DNA of 64,000 bases, taken from positions 1 through 64,000 of the forward strand of contig NC_014923.1 in the NCBI RefSeq assembly GCF_000185905.1, given 5' to 3'. Made by a program: the position numbers and the translations under genes. A model generated the notes under the pieces. The model saw nothing but the letters and a program-made list of their open reading frames with translations. It did no database searches and had not been told where the DNA came from. This document shows positions 9,037 through 19,604 of this stretch, in pieces (within the stretch, counting starts at the first letter, position 1; each line of letters begins with the position of its first letter). Source of the stretch: Mesorhizobium ciceri biovar biserrulae WSM1271. Lineage in GTDB: Bacteria; Pseudomonadota; Alphaproteobacteria; Rhizobiales; Rhizobiaceae.

Positions 9037-10257
9037 ATGAGACGTGTCGTAGTCACAGGCCTCGGCATCGTGTCGTCGATCGGCAACAATGCCAACGAGG
9101 TGCAAGCCTCGCTGCATGACGCCAGATCAGGCATCAGCTTCTCGGATTCCTTCGCCGAACACGGCTTCCGCTGCCAGGTCTGGGGAGCGCCGACGCTCGA
9201 TCCATCGGCGATGATCGATCGCCGTGCGATGCGCTTCCTGAGCCAGGGTGCTGCATGGAACCACGTCGCCATGGACCAGGCGATCGCGGATGCGGGCCTC
9301 GGCGAGAGCGACATCACCAATGAGCGCACCGGCATCGTCATGGGATCGGGCGGACCATCCACCCGCACCATCGTCGAAGCTGCCGAAACGACGCTGAAGA
9401 ACGGTAGTCCCAAGCGCATCGGTCCGTTCGCGGTGCCGAAGGCAATGTCGTCGACCGCATCGGCGACGCTTGCCACATGGTTCAAGATCCACGGCGTCAA
9501 CTACTCGATCTCGTCGGCCTGTTCGACCTCGGCGCATTGCATCGGCAATGGCTATGAATTGATCCAATGGGGCAAGCAGGACATCGTCTTCGCTGGCGGC
9601 CACGAGGATCTCGACTGGACGATGTCGGACCTGTTCGACGCCATGGGCGCCATGTCGTCGAAATTCAACGACAAGGCATCGACCGCCTCTCGTGCCTATG
9701 ACGCCAATCGCGACGGCTTCGTCATTGCCGGCGGCGCCGGTGTGCTGGTGCTGGAAGAGCTTGAGCATGCCAAGGCGCGCGGCGCCAAGATCTATGCCGA
9801 GATCGTCGGCTATGGCGCGACGTCGGATGGCTACGACATGGTTGCTCCTTCAGGCGAAGGCGCGGTCCGCTGCATGCGCCAGGCGCTGGCCACGGTTTCC
9901 ACGCCGGTCGACTACATCAACACCCATGGCACCTCGACGCCGGTGGGAGATTCCAAGGAAATGGGCGCCATCCGCGAGGTGTTCGGCCCAGAGATGCCGT
10001 ACATCACCTCGACGAAGTCGCTGACCGGCCATTCGCTGGGCGCGGCCGGCGTGCAGGAATCCATCTACTCGATCCTGATGATGCAGGGCGGTTTCATCGG
10101 CGAAAGCGCCCATATCGAGACCCTCGACCCCGAATTCGAGGGCATGCCGATCGTGCGAAAGCGCATCGACGATGCCAGGATCGACACTGTTTTGTCCAAT
10201 TCGTTCGGCTTCGGTGGCACCAACGCCACGCTCGTTTTCCAGCGCTATTCCGCATAA
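9037..10257 (+). CDS. fabB: Beta-ketoacyl-ACP synthase I FabB
   Basis: Condensing enzyme that elongates acyl-ACPs, including the cis-3-decenoyl-ACP made by FabA. The 406-residue thiolase-fold protein has the catalytic Cys (about residue 162) in [12 protein letters not shown] and the two catalytic histidines in [12 protein letters not shown] and [13 protein letters not shown] strong AAGGAG lies seven bases before ATG 9037. It sits between fabA and fabI with short gaps, so translation and transcription are probably coordinated. The length and motifs leave no real alternative beyond FabF, and pairing with FabA favours FabB. Confidence 0.96.
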   Translation: MRRVVVTGLGIVSSIGNNANEVQASLHDARSGISFSDSFAEHGFRCQVWGAPTLDPSAMIDRRAMRFLSQGAAWNHVAMDQAIADAGLGESDITNERTGIVMGSGGPSTRTIVEAAETTLKNGSPKRIGPFAVPKAMSSTASATLATWFKIHGVNYSISSACSTSAHCIGNGYELIQWGKQDIVFAGGHEDLDWTMSDLFDAMGAMSSKFNDKASTASRAYDANRDGFVIAGGAGVLVLEELEHAKARGAKIYAEIVGYGATSDGYDMVAPSGEGAVRCMRQALATVSTPVDYINTHGTSTPVGDSKEMGAIREVFGPEMPYITSTKSLTGHSLGAAGVQESIYSILMMQGGFIGESAHIETLDPEFEGMPIVRKRIDDARIDTVLSNSFGFGGTNATLVFQRYSA

Positions 10258-10270
10258 GGATTTGCCGGCC

Positions 10271-11083
10271 ATGGACGGATTGATGAAGGGCAAGCGCGGG
10301 CTTGTCATGGGTGTCGCCAACGATCATTCGATCGCCTGGGGCATCGCCCGGAAATTGTCCGAACACGGGGCGGAACTCGCCTTCACCTATCAGGGCGATG
10401 CCTTCGGACGCCGGGTCAAGCCGCTGGCCGACAAGCTCGGCGCCTCGCTGGTCGTGCCGTGCGACGTCGAGGACAGCGCTTCGGTCGCCGCCACGTTCGA
10501 GACCCTGGGCAACGAATGGGGCGGGCTGGATTTCATCGTCCACGCCATCGGCTTTTCCGACAAGAACGAGTTGAAAGGCCTCTACGCCGACACCAGCCGG
10601 GATAATTTCGTCCGCACCATGGTGATCTCCTGCTACTCCTTCACCGAGGTCGCCCGCCATGCGGCCACCTTGATGAAGGACGGCGGATCGATGATCACGC
10701 TGACCTATGCGGGCTCCGTCCGCGTCATGCCGAACTACAATGTCATGGGCGTCGCCAAGGCCGGACTGGAGGCCAGCGTGCGCTACCTCGCCAACGATTA
10801 CGGTCCGCGCGGCATCAGGGTAAACGGCATATCGGCTGGGCCCGTGCGCACGCTCGCCGGCGCCGGCATTTCGGACGCCCGCCACATGTTCTCCTACCAG
10901 CAGCGAAACTCGCCACTGCGCCGCACGGTGACCATCGACGAGGTCGGTGGTTCGGCGCTTTATCTGTTGTCGGATCTGTCTTCCGGGGTTACCGGCGAAA
11001 TCCACTATGTCGATTCCGGCTATCACATCGTTTCCATGCCGACGCTCGACGAATTGAAGCAGACCGACGGCGGGCGAGACTAA
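10271..11083 (+). CDS. fabI: Enoyl-ACP reductase FabI (NADH)
   Basis: Reduces trans-2-enoyl-ACP in the last step of each fatty-acid elongation cycle; the target of triclosan. The 270-residue short-chain dehydrogenase-like protein starts at ATG 10271, 14 bases after fabB. It shows the FabI-type cofactor loop GVANDHSIAWGIA near residue 14 and the Tyr-x6-Lys catalytic pair in YNVMGVAK. The C-terminal substrate loop SAGPVRTLAGAGI is also FabI-like. The frame is open upstream into fabB but lacks homology there. Rhizobial genomes may carry more than one FabI, so essentiality is not claimed. Confidence 0.95.
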   Translation: MDGLMKGKRGLVMGVANDHSIAWGIARKLSEHGAELAFTYQGDAFGRRVKPLADKLGASLVVPCDVEDSASVAATFETLGNEWGGLDFIVHAIGFSDKNELKGLYADTSRDNFVRTMVISCYSFTEVARHAATLMKDGGSMITLTYAGSVRVMPNYNVMGVAKAGLEASVRYLANDYGPRGIRVNGISAGPVRTLAGAGISDARHMFSYQQRNSPLRRTVTIDEVGGSALYLLSDLSSGVTGEIHYVDSGYHIVSMPTLDELKQTDGGRD

Positions 11084-11191
11084 CGCCTGTCGGCCAAAGG
11101 TGCGCGACGGTTTTGAAATGGCGGACATCTGAAAACACGAAGCTTAAAGCGCGCGGCTAAACCCCGTTTCAGCGCCAGTCGCATTGATCCG

Positions 11192-11223
11192 CTCAAGAAA
11201 TACTTGAGGTCCAATAAAATTGG
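11192..11223. other. Two short adjacent hairpins upstream of the GGDEF/EAL gene
   Basis: CTCAAG/CTTGAG (11192-11197 with 11203-11208) is followed directly by CCAAT/ATTGG (11211-11215 with 11219-11223). They lie about 70 bases before the start of the GGDEF/EAL gene in a 207-base gap after fabI. There is no T-run, so they could be a leader structure or a weak fabI 3' end. Confidence 0.4.
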
Positions 11224-11290
11224 ATTCATTCGCGGAAACTCATTTTAAGGAGATATCCGGTAGAAAGCTCCGTACTCAGGGGAACTTTCA

Positions 11291-12835
11291 ATGCTCGCCG
11301 TCAGCAACCCGAAGCGAACACCGGTGTTCCGACTGCTCACCATAGCGAGTTCGGGTCTCGGCAGTTTCGTCCTCGGGCTCTGGGGCCTGAAGCTCGGTCT
11401 CGGCGATGGCTTTGCCGGCATCTCCGCCGACATGATGGTCTCGGTGATGGCCGCTCTTTGCGCACTGGCGGCGTCGGTCGCCGCGATGTCCTTCTTCGCC
11501 GGCGTCGATGAATCGGCGGATTTCGTCTTCACGGAAACCCATTTCGACAAGCTGACCGGCCTGGTGGCACGTCCGGCGATGGTCGGCAAGATTGCCGAGG
11601 CGGCATGCGCGACCAGCCGGACCGGCGAGCCGATGTTCCTCATCGATATCGACATCGACCGGTTCAAGCAGATCAATGACGCCATCGGCTACAGCCAGGG
11701 CGACGAGCTGATCCGCGCCTTCACCAAGCGCTTGAAGACGTGCGTGCCGCCGCGCGCGCTGATCGGACGCATCGGCGCCGGTGAATTCGCGATCCTGCTC
11801 CCCGACAACCAAGTCGCAGGGTCCTTGGAAAGCACCATAGAGAGGCTCATCGACGAGATGATGGAGCCCTATGATCTCGGTACGCACCTGCAATCGGTCA
11901 GCCTGTCGGTCGGCATCGTGGCGATGCCAAAGGACGGTGTCGATCCCGTCCTCATCCTGCGCCGCTCCAATCTGGCGCTGCAGAACGCGCGCGCCAGCGG
12001 CGTCGGCAACTGGTCCGTCTTCCATGCCGAAATGGGCAGGGTCGCCGACCATCGCCAGTGGATCGAATCCGAACTGCATACAGCCTTCGAGCGCGGTGAC
12101 TTCGACCTTCATTACCAACCGCAGCTCGATCTCCCGACCGGCCGCATCGTCGGCTACGAAGCGCTGATCCGCTGGCGGCATCCGGAACGCGGCATGATCC
12201 CGCCGATGGAGTTCATTCCGATCGCCGAGGAAACCGGCATGATCGGTCCGATCGGCGAATGGGTGCTGCGCAAAGCCTGCAGCGACGCCCGGCATCTGCC
12301 CGACGACTGCTTCGTCGCCGTCAACATCTCGCCCGTCCAGTTCATGACCAAGGACTTCGTCGGCATCGTGCGCGACACCATGACGAGCACCGGCATCAAG
12401 CCGTCACGGCTGGAACTGGAAGTGACCGAGACGGCGATGATGCAGGATCGCGACCGCGCCGCCGCCATCCTGAAGGAGCTTGCGGATATCGGCATTTCGG
12501 TCGCCGTCGATGATTTCGGCACCGGCTATTCCAATTTGAGCTACCTGATCGATTTCTCATTCGGCAAGCTGAAGATCGACCGGTCCTTCGTCAGCCGCCT
12601 CGACACGGATTCCAGCTCCGGTGCGGTCGTCTCGACCATCGTCGGGCTTTCGCGCGCGCTCGGCGTCAGCATCATTGCCGAAGGCGTCGAGACCGAAAGC
12701 CAGGCGACACTGCTCAGGGCAGCCGGCTGCGAGGTGGTGCAAGGCTACCTGTATGGCAGGCCCGCCCCCCTCAAGATCAGGGTCGGCGACGTGCATATCA
12801 CCGATGAGGTCCGGGGCGTTGCCAATCTGCATTGA
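11291..12835 (+). CDS. Membrane-bound GGDEF/EAL protein with degenerate GGDEF
   Basis: Probable cyclic-di-GMP phosphodiesterase. The 514-residue protein has two N-terminal membrane helices (about 14-36 and 45-68), a GGDEF-like domain (about 80-235) and an EAL domain (about 250-500). The GGDEF active site reads GAGEF, losing the second Gly and the acidic residue, so diguanylate cyclase activity is unlikely; such domains can bind GTP and regulate the neighbour. The EAL domain keeps its key residues: EALIRW, NISPVQF, EVTET, DDFGTGYSNLSYL, KIDRSF, EGVETE and QGYLYGRP. No extracytoplasmic sensor domain is visible. A GGGGA ribosome site precedes ATG 11291. Confidence 0.93.
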   Translation: MLAVSNPKRTPVFRLLTIASSGLGSFVLGLWGLKLGLGDGFAGISADMMVSVMAALCALAASVAAMSFFAGVDESADFVFTETHFDKLTGLVARPAMVGKIAEAACATSRTGEPMFLIDIDIDRFKQINDAIGYSQGDELIRAFTKRLKTCVPPRALIGRIGAGEFAILLPDNQVAGSLESTIERLIDEMMEPYDLGTHLQSVSLSVGIVAMPKDGVDPVLILRRSNLALQNARASGVGNWSVFHAEMGRVADHRQWIESELHTAFERGDFDLHYQPQLDLPTGRIVGYEALIRWRHPERGMIPPMEFIPIAEETGMIGPIGEWVLRKACSDARHLPDDCFVAVNISPVQFMTKDFVGIVRDTMTSTGIKPSRLELEVTETAMMQDRDRAAAILKELADIGISVAVDDFGTGYSNLSYLIDFSFGKLKIDRSFVSRLDTDSSSGAVVSTIVGLSRALGVSIIAEGVETESQATLLRAAGCEVVQGYLYGRPAPLKIRVGDVHITDEVRGVANLH

Positions 12836-12862
12836 GTGCGACGCGATATCTGTTTTCGTCTG

Positions 12863-12907
12863 AGCATGATCTTTTCCGAAACCGGTATCCACTTTCGGGA
12901 TCATGCT
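12863..12907. repeat. Intergenic palindromic repeat family B, copy 1
   Basis: A 45-base element with inverted termini AGCATGATC (12863-12871) and GATCATGCT (12899-12907) and an internal AAACCGGTATCCACTTTCGG segment. A longer relative is at 36167-36236. It ends immediately before the stop codon of the rsmC-like gene (12908-12910, minus strand), between two convergent genes. Confidence 0.8.
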
Positions 12908-13927
12908 TCAACGACGAGCGGAAAGCACCTTGAACATGCCGTCACGAGCGAGTTCGGCATGGCTCGAAAAGACAGCCGCCAAGATCGGCTCGTAGGGAAG
13001 CTGACGGTTGGCGACCATGAACAGCCGCCCACCCGGCTTCAAGGCCTTGGCCGCCGCTCGGATCATGCCGGCGCCGATCTCCGGCTCGGCCGCCCGGCTG
13101 CGGTGAAAGGGCGGGTTCATGGCAATCGCGTCGTAGCGCTTCTCGACTGGTTCCTTCAGCAGATCGATCCAGAAGAAATTCCTGGCGATCGGCTGGCTGA
13201 CCGCTGCCAGATTGAGCTTCGCGGCTTCAAGCGCGGCGAAATCGGCCTCATAGAGGTCGAGCGCCTGAACGCCGGGGGAGCGGGCGGCGATCTCGGCCGC
13301 CACATAGCCCCAGCCGGCGCAGAGATCGGCAATGTTGCCACGCAGGTCATTGGGCAAATTCTCGACCAGCAATTTCGAGCCGGTATCGATCCGGTCGAAC
13401 GAGAACATGCCGGGCGCGGTGTGGAACCGGCCTTCAACCAGCCGAGCGGGGTTGGCAGCGCGCAATTCTTCCGCGGCGGCGAGATCGGCGGGACGTCGCA
13501 GCCAGAAGGCAATGCCGTGATATTTGGGCAAGTGGCCTTCAAGCGGCACAAGCTCGTCAACGCGCTTGCGCAGGCTGGCAATGCCATCGTCCTTGCCGCC
13601 GGCAATGACGACCAGGCCGCCCGGCGCCACGCACTCAAGCGCCTGCGCGATGCGCACTTCGTTCAGGCCGCGATGCCGGCCGGCAAGCACAAGTACCATA
13701 TCGAAGCCATCGCCTTCCACTTGCGCGGTGACGACGAAGCCAGACGCCTGCAGCGCGCTGAAATGCGGCCGGAAGCCCTGTACGAGGTGAAGCGTCGCCT
13801 CAAAGCCTCCAGGCAGGCGAAAACCCGGCTCAGCGCCGAGAAACAGGGCGCGCGTGCCCTTGCCCGGTAGAGAAACAGCCTCCGCCTCGAAGGAATGGAA
13901 AAGCGTCTTCAACGGCTCGGCGGACAT
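12908..13927 (-). CDS. rsmC: Class I SAM methyltransferase, RsmC-like (16S rRNA m2G1207)
   Basis: Likely modifies 16S rRNA guanine 1207 in the 30S subunit. The 339-residue protein has the RsmC two-domain shape: an N-terminal degenerate methyltransferase-like half and a C-terminal catalytic half with the SAM-binding IADLCAGWGYVAAEIAAR near 193-210 and the base-methylase motif MNPPFH near 270. Length is close to E. coli RsmC (343). It is convergent with the GGDEF/EAL gene and its stop codon abuts a family B palindromic repeat. It starts 50 bases beyond the pnp terminator, so it has its own promoter. RlmG-like specificity is the main alternative. Confidence 0.82.
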   Translation of the reverse strand: MSAEPLKTLFHSFEAEAVSLPGKGTRALFLGAEPGFRLPGGFEATLHLVQGFRPHFSALQASGFVVTAQVEGDGFDMVLVLAGRHRGLNEVRIAQALECVAPGGLVVIAGGKDDGIASLRKRVDELVPLEGHLPKYHGIAFWLRRPADLAAAEELRAANPARLVEGRFHTAPGMFSFDRIDTGSKLLVENLPNDLRGNIADLCAGWGYVAAEIAARSPGVQALDLYEADFAALEAAKLNLAAVSQPIARNFFWIDLLKEPVEKRYDAIAMNPPFHRSRAAEPEIGAGMIRAAAKALKPGGRLFMVANRQLPYEPILAAVFSSHAELARDGMFKVLSARR

Positions 13928-13976
13928 TGTTCGATCTCGACTTGTCTAAGCGCTTTGAAACCTAGGCTGAAAATGA

Positions 13977-14006
13977 AAACGGGCGCGACATAAGCCGCGC
14001 CCGTTT
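13977..14006 (-). terminator. Rho-independent terminator after pnp
   Basis: An 11-bp perfect stem (13977-13987 with 13996-14006, arms AAACGGGCGCG and CGCGCCCGTTT) with an 8-base loop, 21 bases past the pnp stop. On the minus strand it is followed by TTTTCATTTT, as expected for an intrinsic terminator. Confidence 0.85.
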
Positions 14007-14027
14007 CGATTCATGATCTCAGACCAA

Positions 14028-16175
<2,148 letters not shown>

Positions 16176-16193
16176 CTCTTGTCCTTAATATGA

Positions 16194-16237
16194 GGAAAGG
16201 GCCGCGCCGTTTCACGGTGCGCGGAGATGCCCTTTCC
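16194..16237 (-). promoter_or_regulatory. Extended stem in the pnp leader
   Basis: An outer stem GGAAAGGG/CCCTTTCC (16194-16201 with 16230-16237) encloses a GC-rich inner hairpin (CCGCGCCGT against ACGGTGCGCGG, about 16202-16224). It ends 18 bases before the pnp start codon on the minus strand, directly above the ribosome site. The position resembles the E. coli pnp leader duplex that RNase III cuts; the role here is inferred. Confidence 0.6.
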
Positions 16238-16414
16238 CTGGCTTCCTTTCTCGGGCAGCCACGGGCAAGACAACGGGAGGCTCGGGTGATTTCGGCGCGG
16301 TGCGCGCGCGAGCGTCCTGCAATCCTGCCCCATGACCGTCCATGGGCGGTTTCGAGTGCCCTCTGCACGATCGAAACCGGGTCTGGCCAGTCGATACGAC
16401 TGGCAGAATGCGCG

Positions 16415-16448
16415 ACCGGCGGGCTCTCCTTCGAAAGCCCGCCGGTCG
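16415..16448 (-). promoter_or_regulatory. Strong hairpin between rpsO and pnp
   Basis: A long stem (GACCGGCGGGCT near 16416-16427 with AAGCCCGCCGGTC to about 16447) begins five bases after the rpsO stop. It has no following T-run on the minus strand, so it may act as a processing or 3'-end stabilizing structure, or a partial terminator, rather than a full intrinsic terminator. Confidence 0.6.
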
Positions 16449-16453
16449 ATTCG

Positions 16454-16723
16454 TCAACGACGCAGACCGAGCTTCTCGATCAGCGTCTGGTAGCGCGCGT
16501 CGTCCTTGCGCTTGAGATAATCAAGCAGGCTGCGGCGCTGGGAGACGAGAGCAAGCAGACCACGGCGGGAATGGTTATCCTTCTTGTGGTCCTTGAAATG
16601 GTCGGTCAGGTTCTTGATGCGCTCGGAAAGGATGGCCACCTGGACTTCCGGAGACCCGGTATCGCCCTTGGCGGTTGCGAATTCACCCATCAATTCCTGT
16701 TTGCGCTCGGCAGTAATCGACAT
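16454..16723 (-). CDS. rpsO: 30S ribosomal protein S15
   Basis: Primary binding protein of the 16S rRNA central domain. The 89-residue length is exact for S15, and the sequence shows the conserved [36 protein letters not shown] and the C-terminal [28 protein letters not shown] stands about ten bases before ATG 16723. It heads an rpsO-pnp pair, as in most proteobacteria, separated from corA upstream by 181 bases that could hold a promoter. In E. coli S15 represses its own translation; no evidence for or against that is visible here. Confidence 0.98.
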   Translation of the reverse strand: MSITAERKQELMGEFATAKGDTGSPEVQVAILSERIKNLTDHFKDHKKDNHSRRGLLALVSQRRSLLDYLKRKDDARYQTLIEKLGLRR

Positions 16724-16904
16724 CGTGTTTTTCCTTATCTGTTTGAGGAAACGGGTCGCCCTCAGCCGGGATGTCGTCCAGCAGGGGCCGGTGCAAGCAA
16801 AGCGTCATAGCGCTAAGCTGCGGCGCATATAGTGCAATTCCCCGGAAAACACCAGCCCAATTCACAAGCCGGCTTTTCAGGCCAAAATGGCAGGTTTATC
16901 CCTG

Positions 16905-17999
16905 TCAAAGCCATTTCTTCCATTTGAAGAAGGCGATCAGCCCGAACGCGACAAGCGCCATGAACAGCAGCGACAAGGGATAGCCGTAGTAGGCCTTCAG
17001 TTCCGGCATGTTCCAGGGCGAAGACTCCGGATCGAAATTCATGCCCCAGATGCCGACCAGGAAGGTGAGCGGCATGAAGATGACCGAGACGATGGTGAGA
17101 TAGCTGATAACGTCGTTGGTGCGCGCCTGGCTCAGCGACAGGTGCATCTCGATCAGGCCGGTCAGCATATCGCGCTGGGTCTCGACCAGCTCGATCAGCC
17201 TGAGCGCATGGTCGAGCGTGTCGTTGAGGAAGATCTTGGTCTCGGCCTTCACATAGGGCACATCGTTGCGGATCAGCGTCGCCAGCGCATCGCGCATCGG
17301 CCACAGCACGCCTTTCAGCACGTTGGCGTCACGCCGCAATTCATGCAGCTGCCGCATCTGGTGTTTGTGCGGCGAATGCAGCATCTGGTCCTCGATGCTG
17401 TCGACCATGTCACCGGCGGCCTCGATCGGCGGAAAATAGCTGTCGACGATGGCATCGATCAGCGCATAGGCAAGGTAGTCGGCGCCGCGGGCGCGCAGCC
17501 GGTTGGGCGCCGAACTTTCGATGCGCTTGCGCACCGGATCGAATGGATCGCCTTCCCGCTCCTGGAAGGTAACGACGAAGTTGCTGCCGAAGAAGACGGC
17601 GATCTGCTCATAGCGGTGCGAGGTGACATCGTCGATCATCCTGACGACGACGAAGGCATGGTCCTCGAAGAAGTCGACCTTGGGCCGCTGGCCGGTGTTG
17701 ACGACGTCCTCCAGCGCCAGCGGATGCAGGCTGAAAATGCGGCCGATCTCCTCGATCAGCGGGATGTTGGCGAGGCCGGTGCAGTCGAGCCAGAGGACCG
17801 GCCATTTGTCGCAATGGGTGTTGAGGTCGTCGATGCTGGCATTTTCGATAGTCTTGAATTTTTCGGGCGAGATCAGCGTCAAACGCAGTTCCGAGCGACG
17901 CGCCGACGGGTCGGCGATCAGCGTGCCGGGCGACGCACCGACCGGCGGCCGCCGCGTTTTCGCCGGTGCCCGCGTCTTCACGGTCTCAGCCTTTGCCAT
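16905..17999 (-). CDS. corA: CorA-type magnesium/divalent cation channel
   Basis: Pentameric Mg2+ channel of the inner membrane. The 364-residue protein has a large N-terminal cytoplasmic domain, a long stalk helix and two C-terminal membrane segments (TIVSVIFMPLTFLVGIWGMNF and SLLFMALVAFGLIAFF); the first ends with the defining Gly-Met-Asn motif (GMN) and the protein closes with a basic KWKKWL tail. It starts 44 bases after truB stops and precedes rpsO on the same strand, so it lies inside what is normally a continuous truB-rpsO segment. ZntB-like zinc efflux is an alternative within the family, but GMN and YGYPLSL favour CorA. Confidence 0.93.
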   Translation of the reverse strand: MAKAETVKTRAPAKTRRPPVGASPGTLIADPSARRSELRLTLISPEKFKTIENASIDDLNTHCDKWPVLWLDCTGLANIPLIEEIGRIFSLHPLALEDVVNTGQRPKVDFFEDHAFVVVRMIDDVTSHRYEQIAVFFGSNFVVTFQEREGDPFDPVRKRIESSAPNRLRARGADYLAYALIDAIVDSYFPPIEAAGDMVDSIEDQMLHSPHKHQMRQLHELRRDANVLKGVLWPMRDALATLIRNDVPYVKAETKIFLNDTLDHALRLIELVETQRDMLTGLIEMHLSLSQARTNDVISYLTIVSVIFMPLTFLVGIWGMNFDPESSPWNMPELKAYYGYPLSLLFMALVAFGLIAFFKWKKWL

Positions 18000-18043
18000 A
18001 TTCCCCTCGTGCGAGTCCTCGCCTCGACATTAGACGACAGGAA

Positions 18044-19039
18044 TCAACCGGCAAAGACCCGCTTGGGCTTGAACATGCCTTGCTCAATGGCACCGATGGC
18101 GACCAGCTTGCCGCGCGCCGTGGCGCAGGCTTCTTCGGCTTCCACCGGTGCGTCGCGGCCGCGGATGATGACCGGGTTGCCGAGGCGGATCTTGGTTGCC
18201 GCGTCATCGCTGATGGCGATCTGCGGCAGGCAATCGAGGGCAGCCGATGTGTCGACCAGAAGCGCATCGATGGCGTCGAAGTCGATTGGCGCTTCCACCT
18301 TGTCGGCAGCCTCTGCCTTGTCAGCGGCTTCTGTCGTGTCCGAGCTGTCGACCTCCTCCACACCGAAACGGGCGGCTTCCAGTTCGGCGATGGTGACGAA
18401 GTCTTCCGAGGTGAACGGCTCGACCTCGACCCGGCGCAATTCGGAGATGTGACCGAAGCAGCCGATGTCGCGGCCCATGTCGCGGGCCAGCGAGCGCACA
18501 TAGGTGCCCTTGCCGCACTCGACCTCGAAAACAGTATGGTCGGCGCCATGCTCGACAACGTCCAGACGGCCGATCTCGATCTCTCGCGCGGGTATGTCGA
18601 CCGTCGCGCCGTCGCGGGCCAGATCATAGGCGCGCTCGCCTGCGATCTTGATCGCCGAGAATTGCGGCGGCGTCTGCATGATGACGCCGGTGTATTTCGG
18701 CAGCAGGGCGAGCACTTGGGCTTCCGACGGACGCAGGTCGGATTCTTTCGTCACCGGACCTTCGAGGTCATCGGTCGAACGCTCCTGTCCCCAGGCAACG
18801 GTGAAGCGATAGATTTTGGCGCCGTCCTGCACGTAAGGCACGGTCTTGGTAGCCTCGCCAAGCGCGATCGGCAGCATGCCGGACGCCAGCGGGTCGAGCG
18901 TGCCTGCATGGCCGGCCTTTTCCGCCTGGAACAGCCATTTGATCTTGGAGACGGCTTCGGTCGAGCCCATGCCGACCGGCTTGTCCAGGATCAGCCAGCC
19001 CGAGATCGGCCGGCCCTTCTTCTTGCCGCGACGCGCCAC
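18044..19039 (-). CDS. truB: tRNA pseudouridine(55) synthase TruB
   Basis: Makes pseudouridine 55 in the T loop of tRNAs. The 331-residue protein carries the catalytic Asp in [14 protein letters not shown] near residue 44 and the conserved [12 protein letters not shown] and [12 protein letters not shown] motifs. It starts with GTG at 19039, and the start overlaps the rbfA stop by one base (TAGTG on the minus strand), implying translational coupling. An acidic, alanine-rich insertion around 235-260 ([17 protein letters not shown]) is longer than in E. coli TruB and probably a surface loop. It is part of the rimP-nusA-infB operon. Confidence 0.96.
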   Translation of the reverse strand: MARRGKKKGRPISGWLILDKPVGMGSTEAVSKIKWLFQAEKAGHAGTLDPLASGMLPIALGEATKTVPYVQDGAKIYRFTVAWGQERSTDDLEGPVTKESDLRPSEAQVLALLPKYTGVIMQTPPQFSAIKIAGERAYDLARDGATVDIPAREIEIGRLDVVEHGADHTVFEVECGKGTYVRSLARDMGRDIGCFGHISELRRVEVEPFTSEDFVTIAELEAARFGVEEVDSSDTTEAADKAEAADKVEAPIDFDAIDALLVDTSAALDCLPQIAISDDAATKIRLGNPVIIRGRDAPVEAEEACATARGKLVAIGAIEQGMFKPKRVFAG

Positions 19040-19479
19040 TATTCGGTGTCCTTGTTGTCGTCTTTGTCCTGGTCTGCGTTTTCCTGGTCCTCAGGACCCA
19101 GATCGCGCGCCACTTCCGGCGATTTCAAGAGGTCGTTGATCCTGGCAAAATTGTCGAAGGAGGTGTCGAGCTTGAAGCGGAACTCCGGCATGAACTTCAT
19201 CTGCCGCAGCGCGCCGGAGACACGGCCACGGACGAATTTCGCATGCTTGTTCAGCGCCTCGACCACCGCATCGGTATCCTTGGCGCCGAGCGGCGAGACG
19301 AAAGCGGTAGCGACCTTCAAATCGGGCGACATGCGCACTTCCGAGACCGACACCACGGTGTTCTCGATCAGCGGATCGATGATCTCGCCGCGCTGCAGGG
19401 TTTCGGATAGCGCATGGCGCACCTGTTCGGCGACGCGCAGCATGCGCTGGGATGGGCTGGATGCGGTTGGACGGGGCAT
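19039..19479 (-). CDS. rbfA: 30S ribosome-binding factor RbfA
   Basis: Late 30S assembly factor acting near the 16S rRNA 5' helix. ATG 19479 gives 146 residues beginning [21 protein letters not shown], with the KH-type fold residues [21 protein letters not shown] and the C-terminal [15 protein letters not shown]. The last 25 residues are acidic ([19 protein letters not shown]), a tail common in alphaproteobacterial RbfA. The frame is open 16 codons further upstream without similarity. It sits between infB and truB, with its stop overlapping the truB start. Confidence 0.95.
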   Translation of the reverse strand: MPRPTASSPSQRMLRVAEQVRHALSETLQRGEIIDPLIENTVVSVSEVRMSPDLKVATAFVSPLGAKDTDAVVEALNKHAKFVRGRVSGALRQMKFMPEFRFKLDTSFDNFARINDLLKSPEVARDLGPEDQENADQDKDDNKDTE

Positions 19480-19604
19480 TTTTCTCAATCCTGAAAGCGT
19501 GAGGCGCGGGATGGAACCGTGCCGCATGTCTCATATGGGCATTCTCAATAGACTTGGGGCGGCGGCCTTTCGACCACCGCCCGGTATGGACAAGTCACTC
19601 GAAC

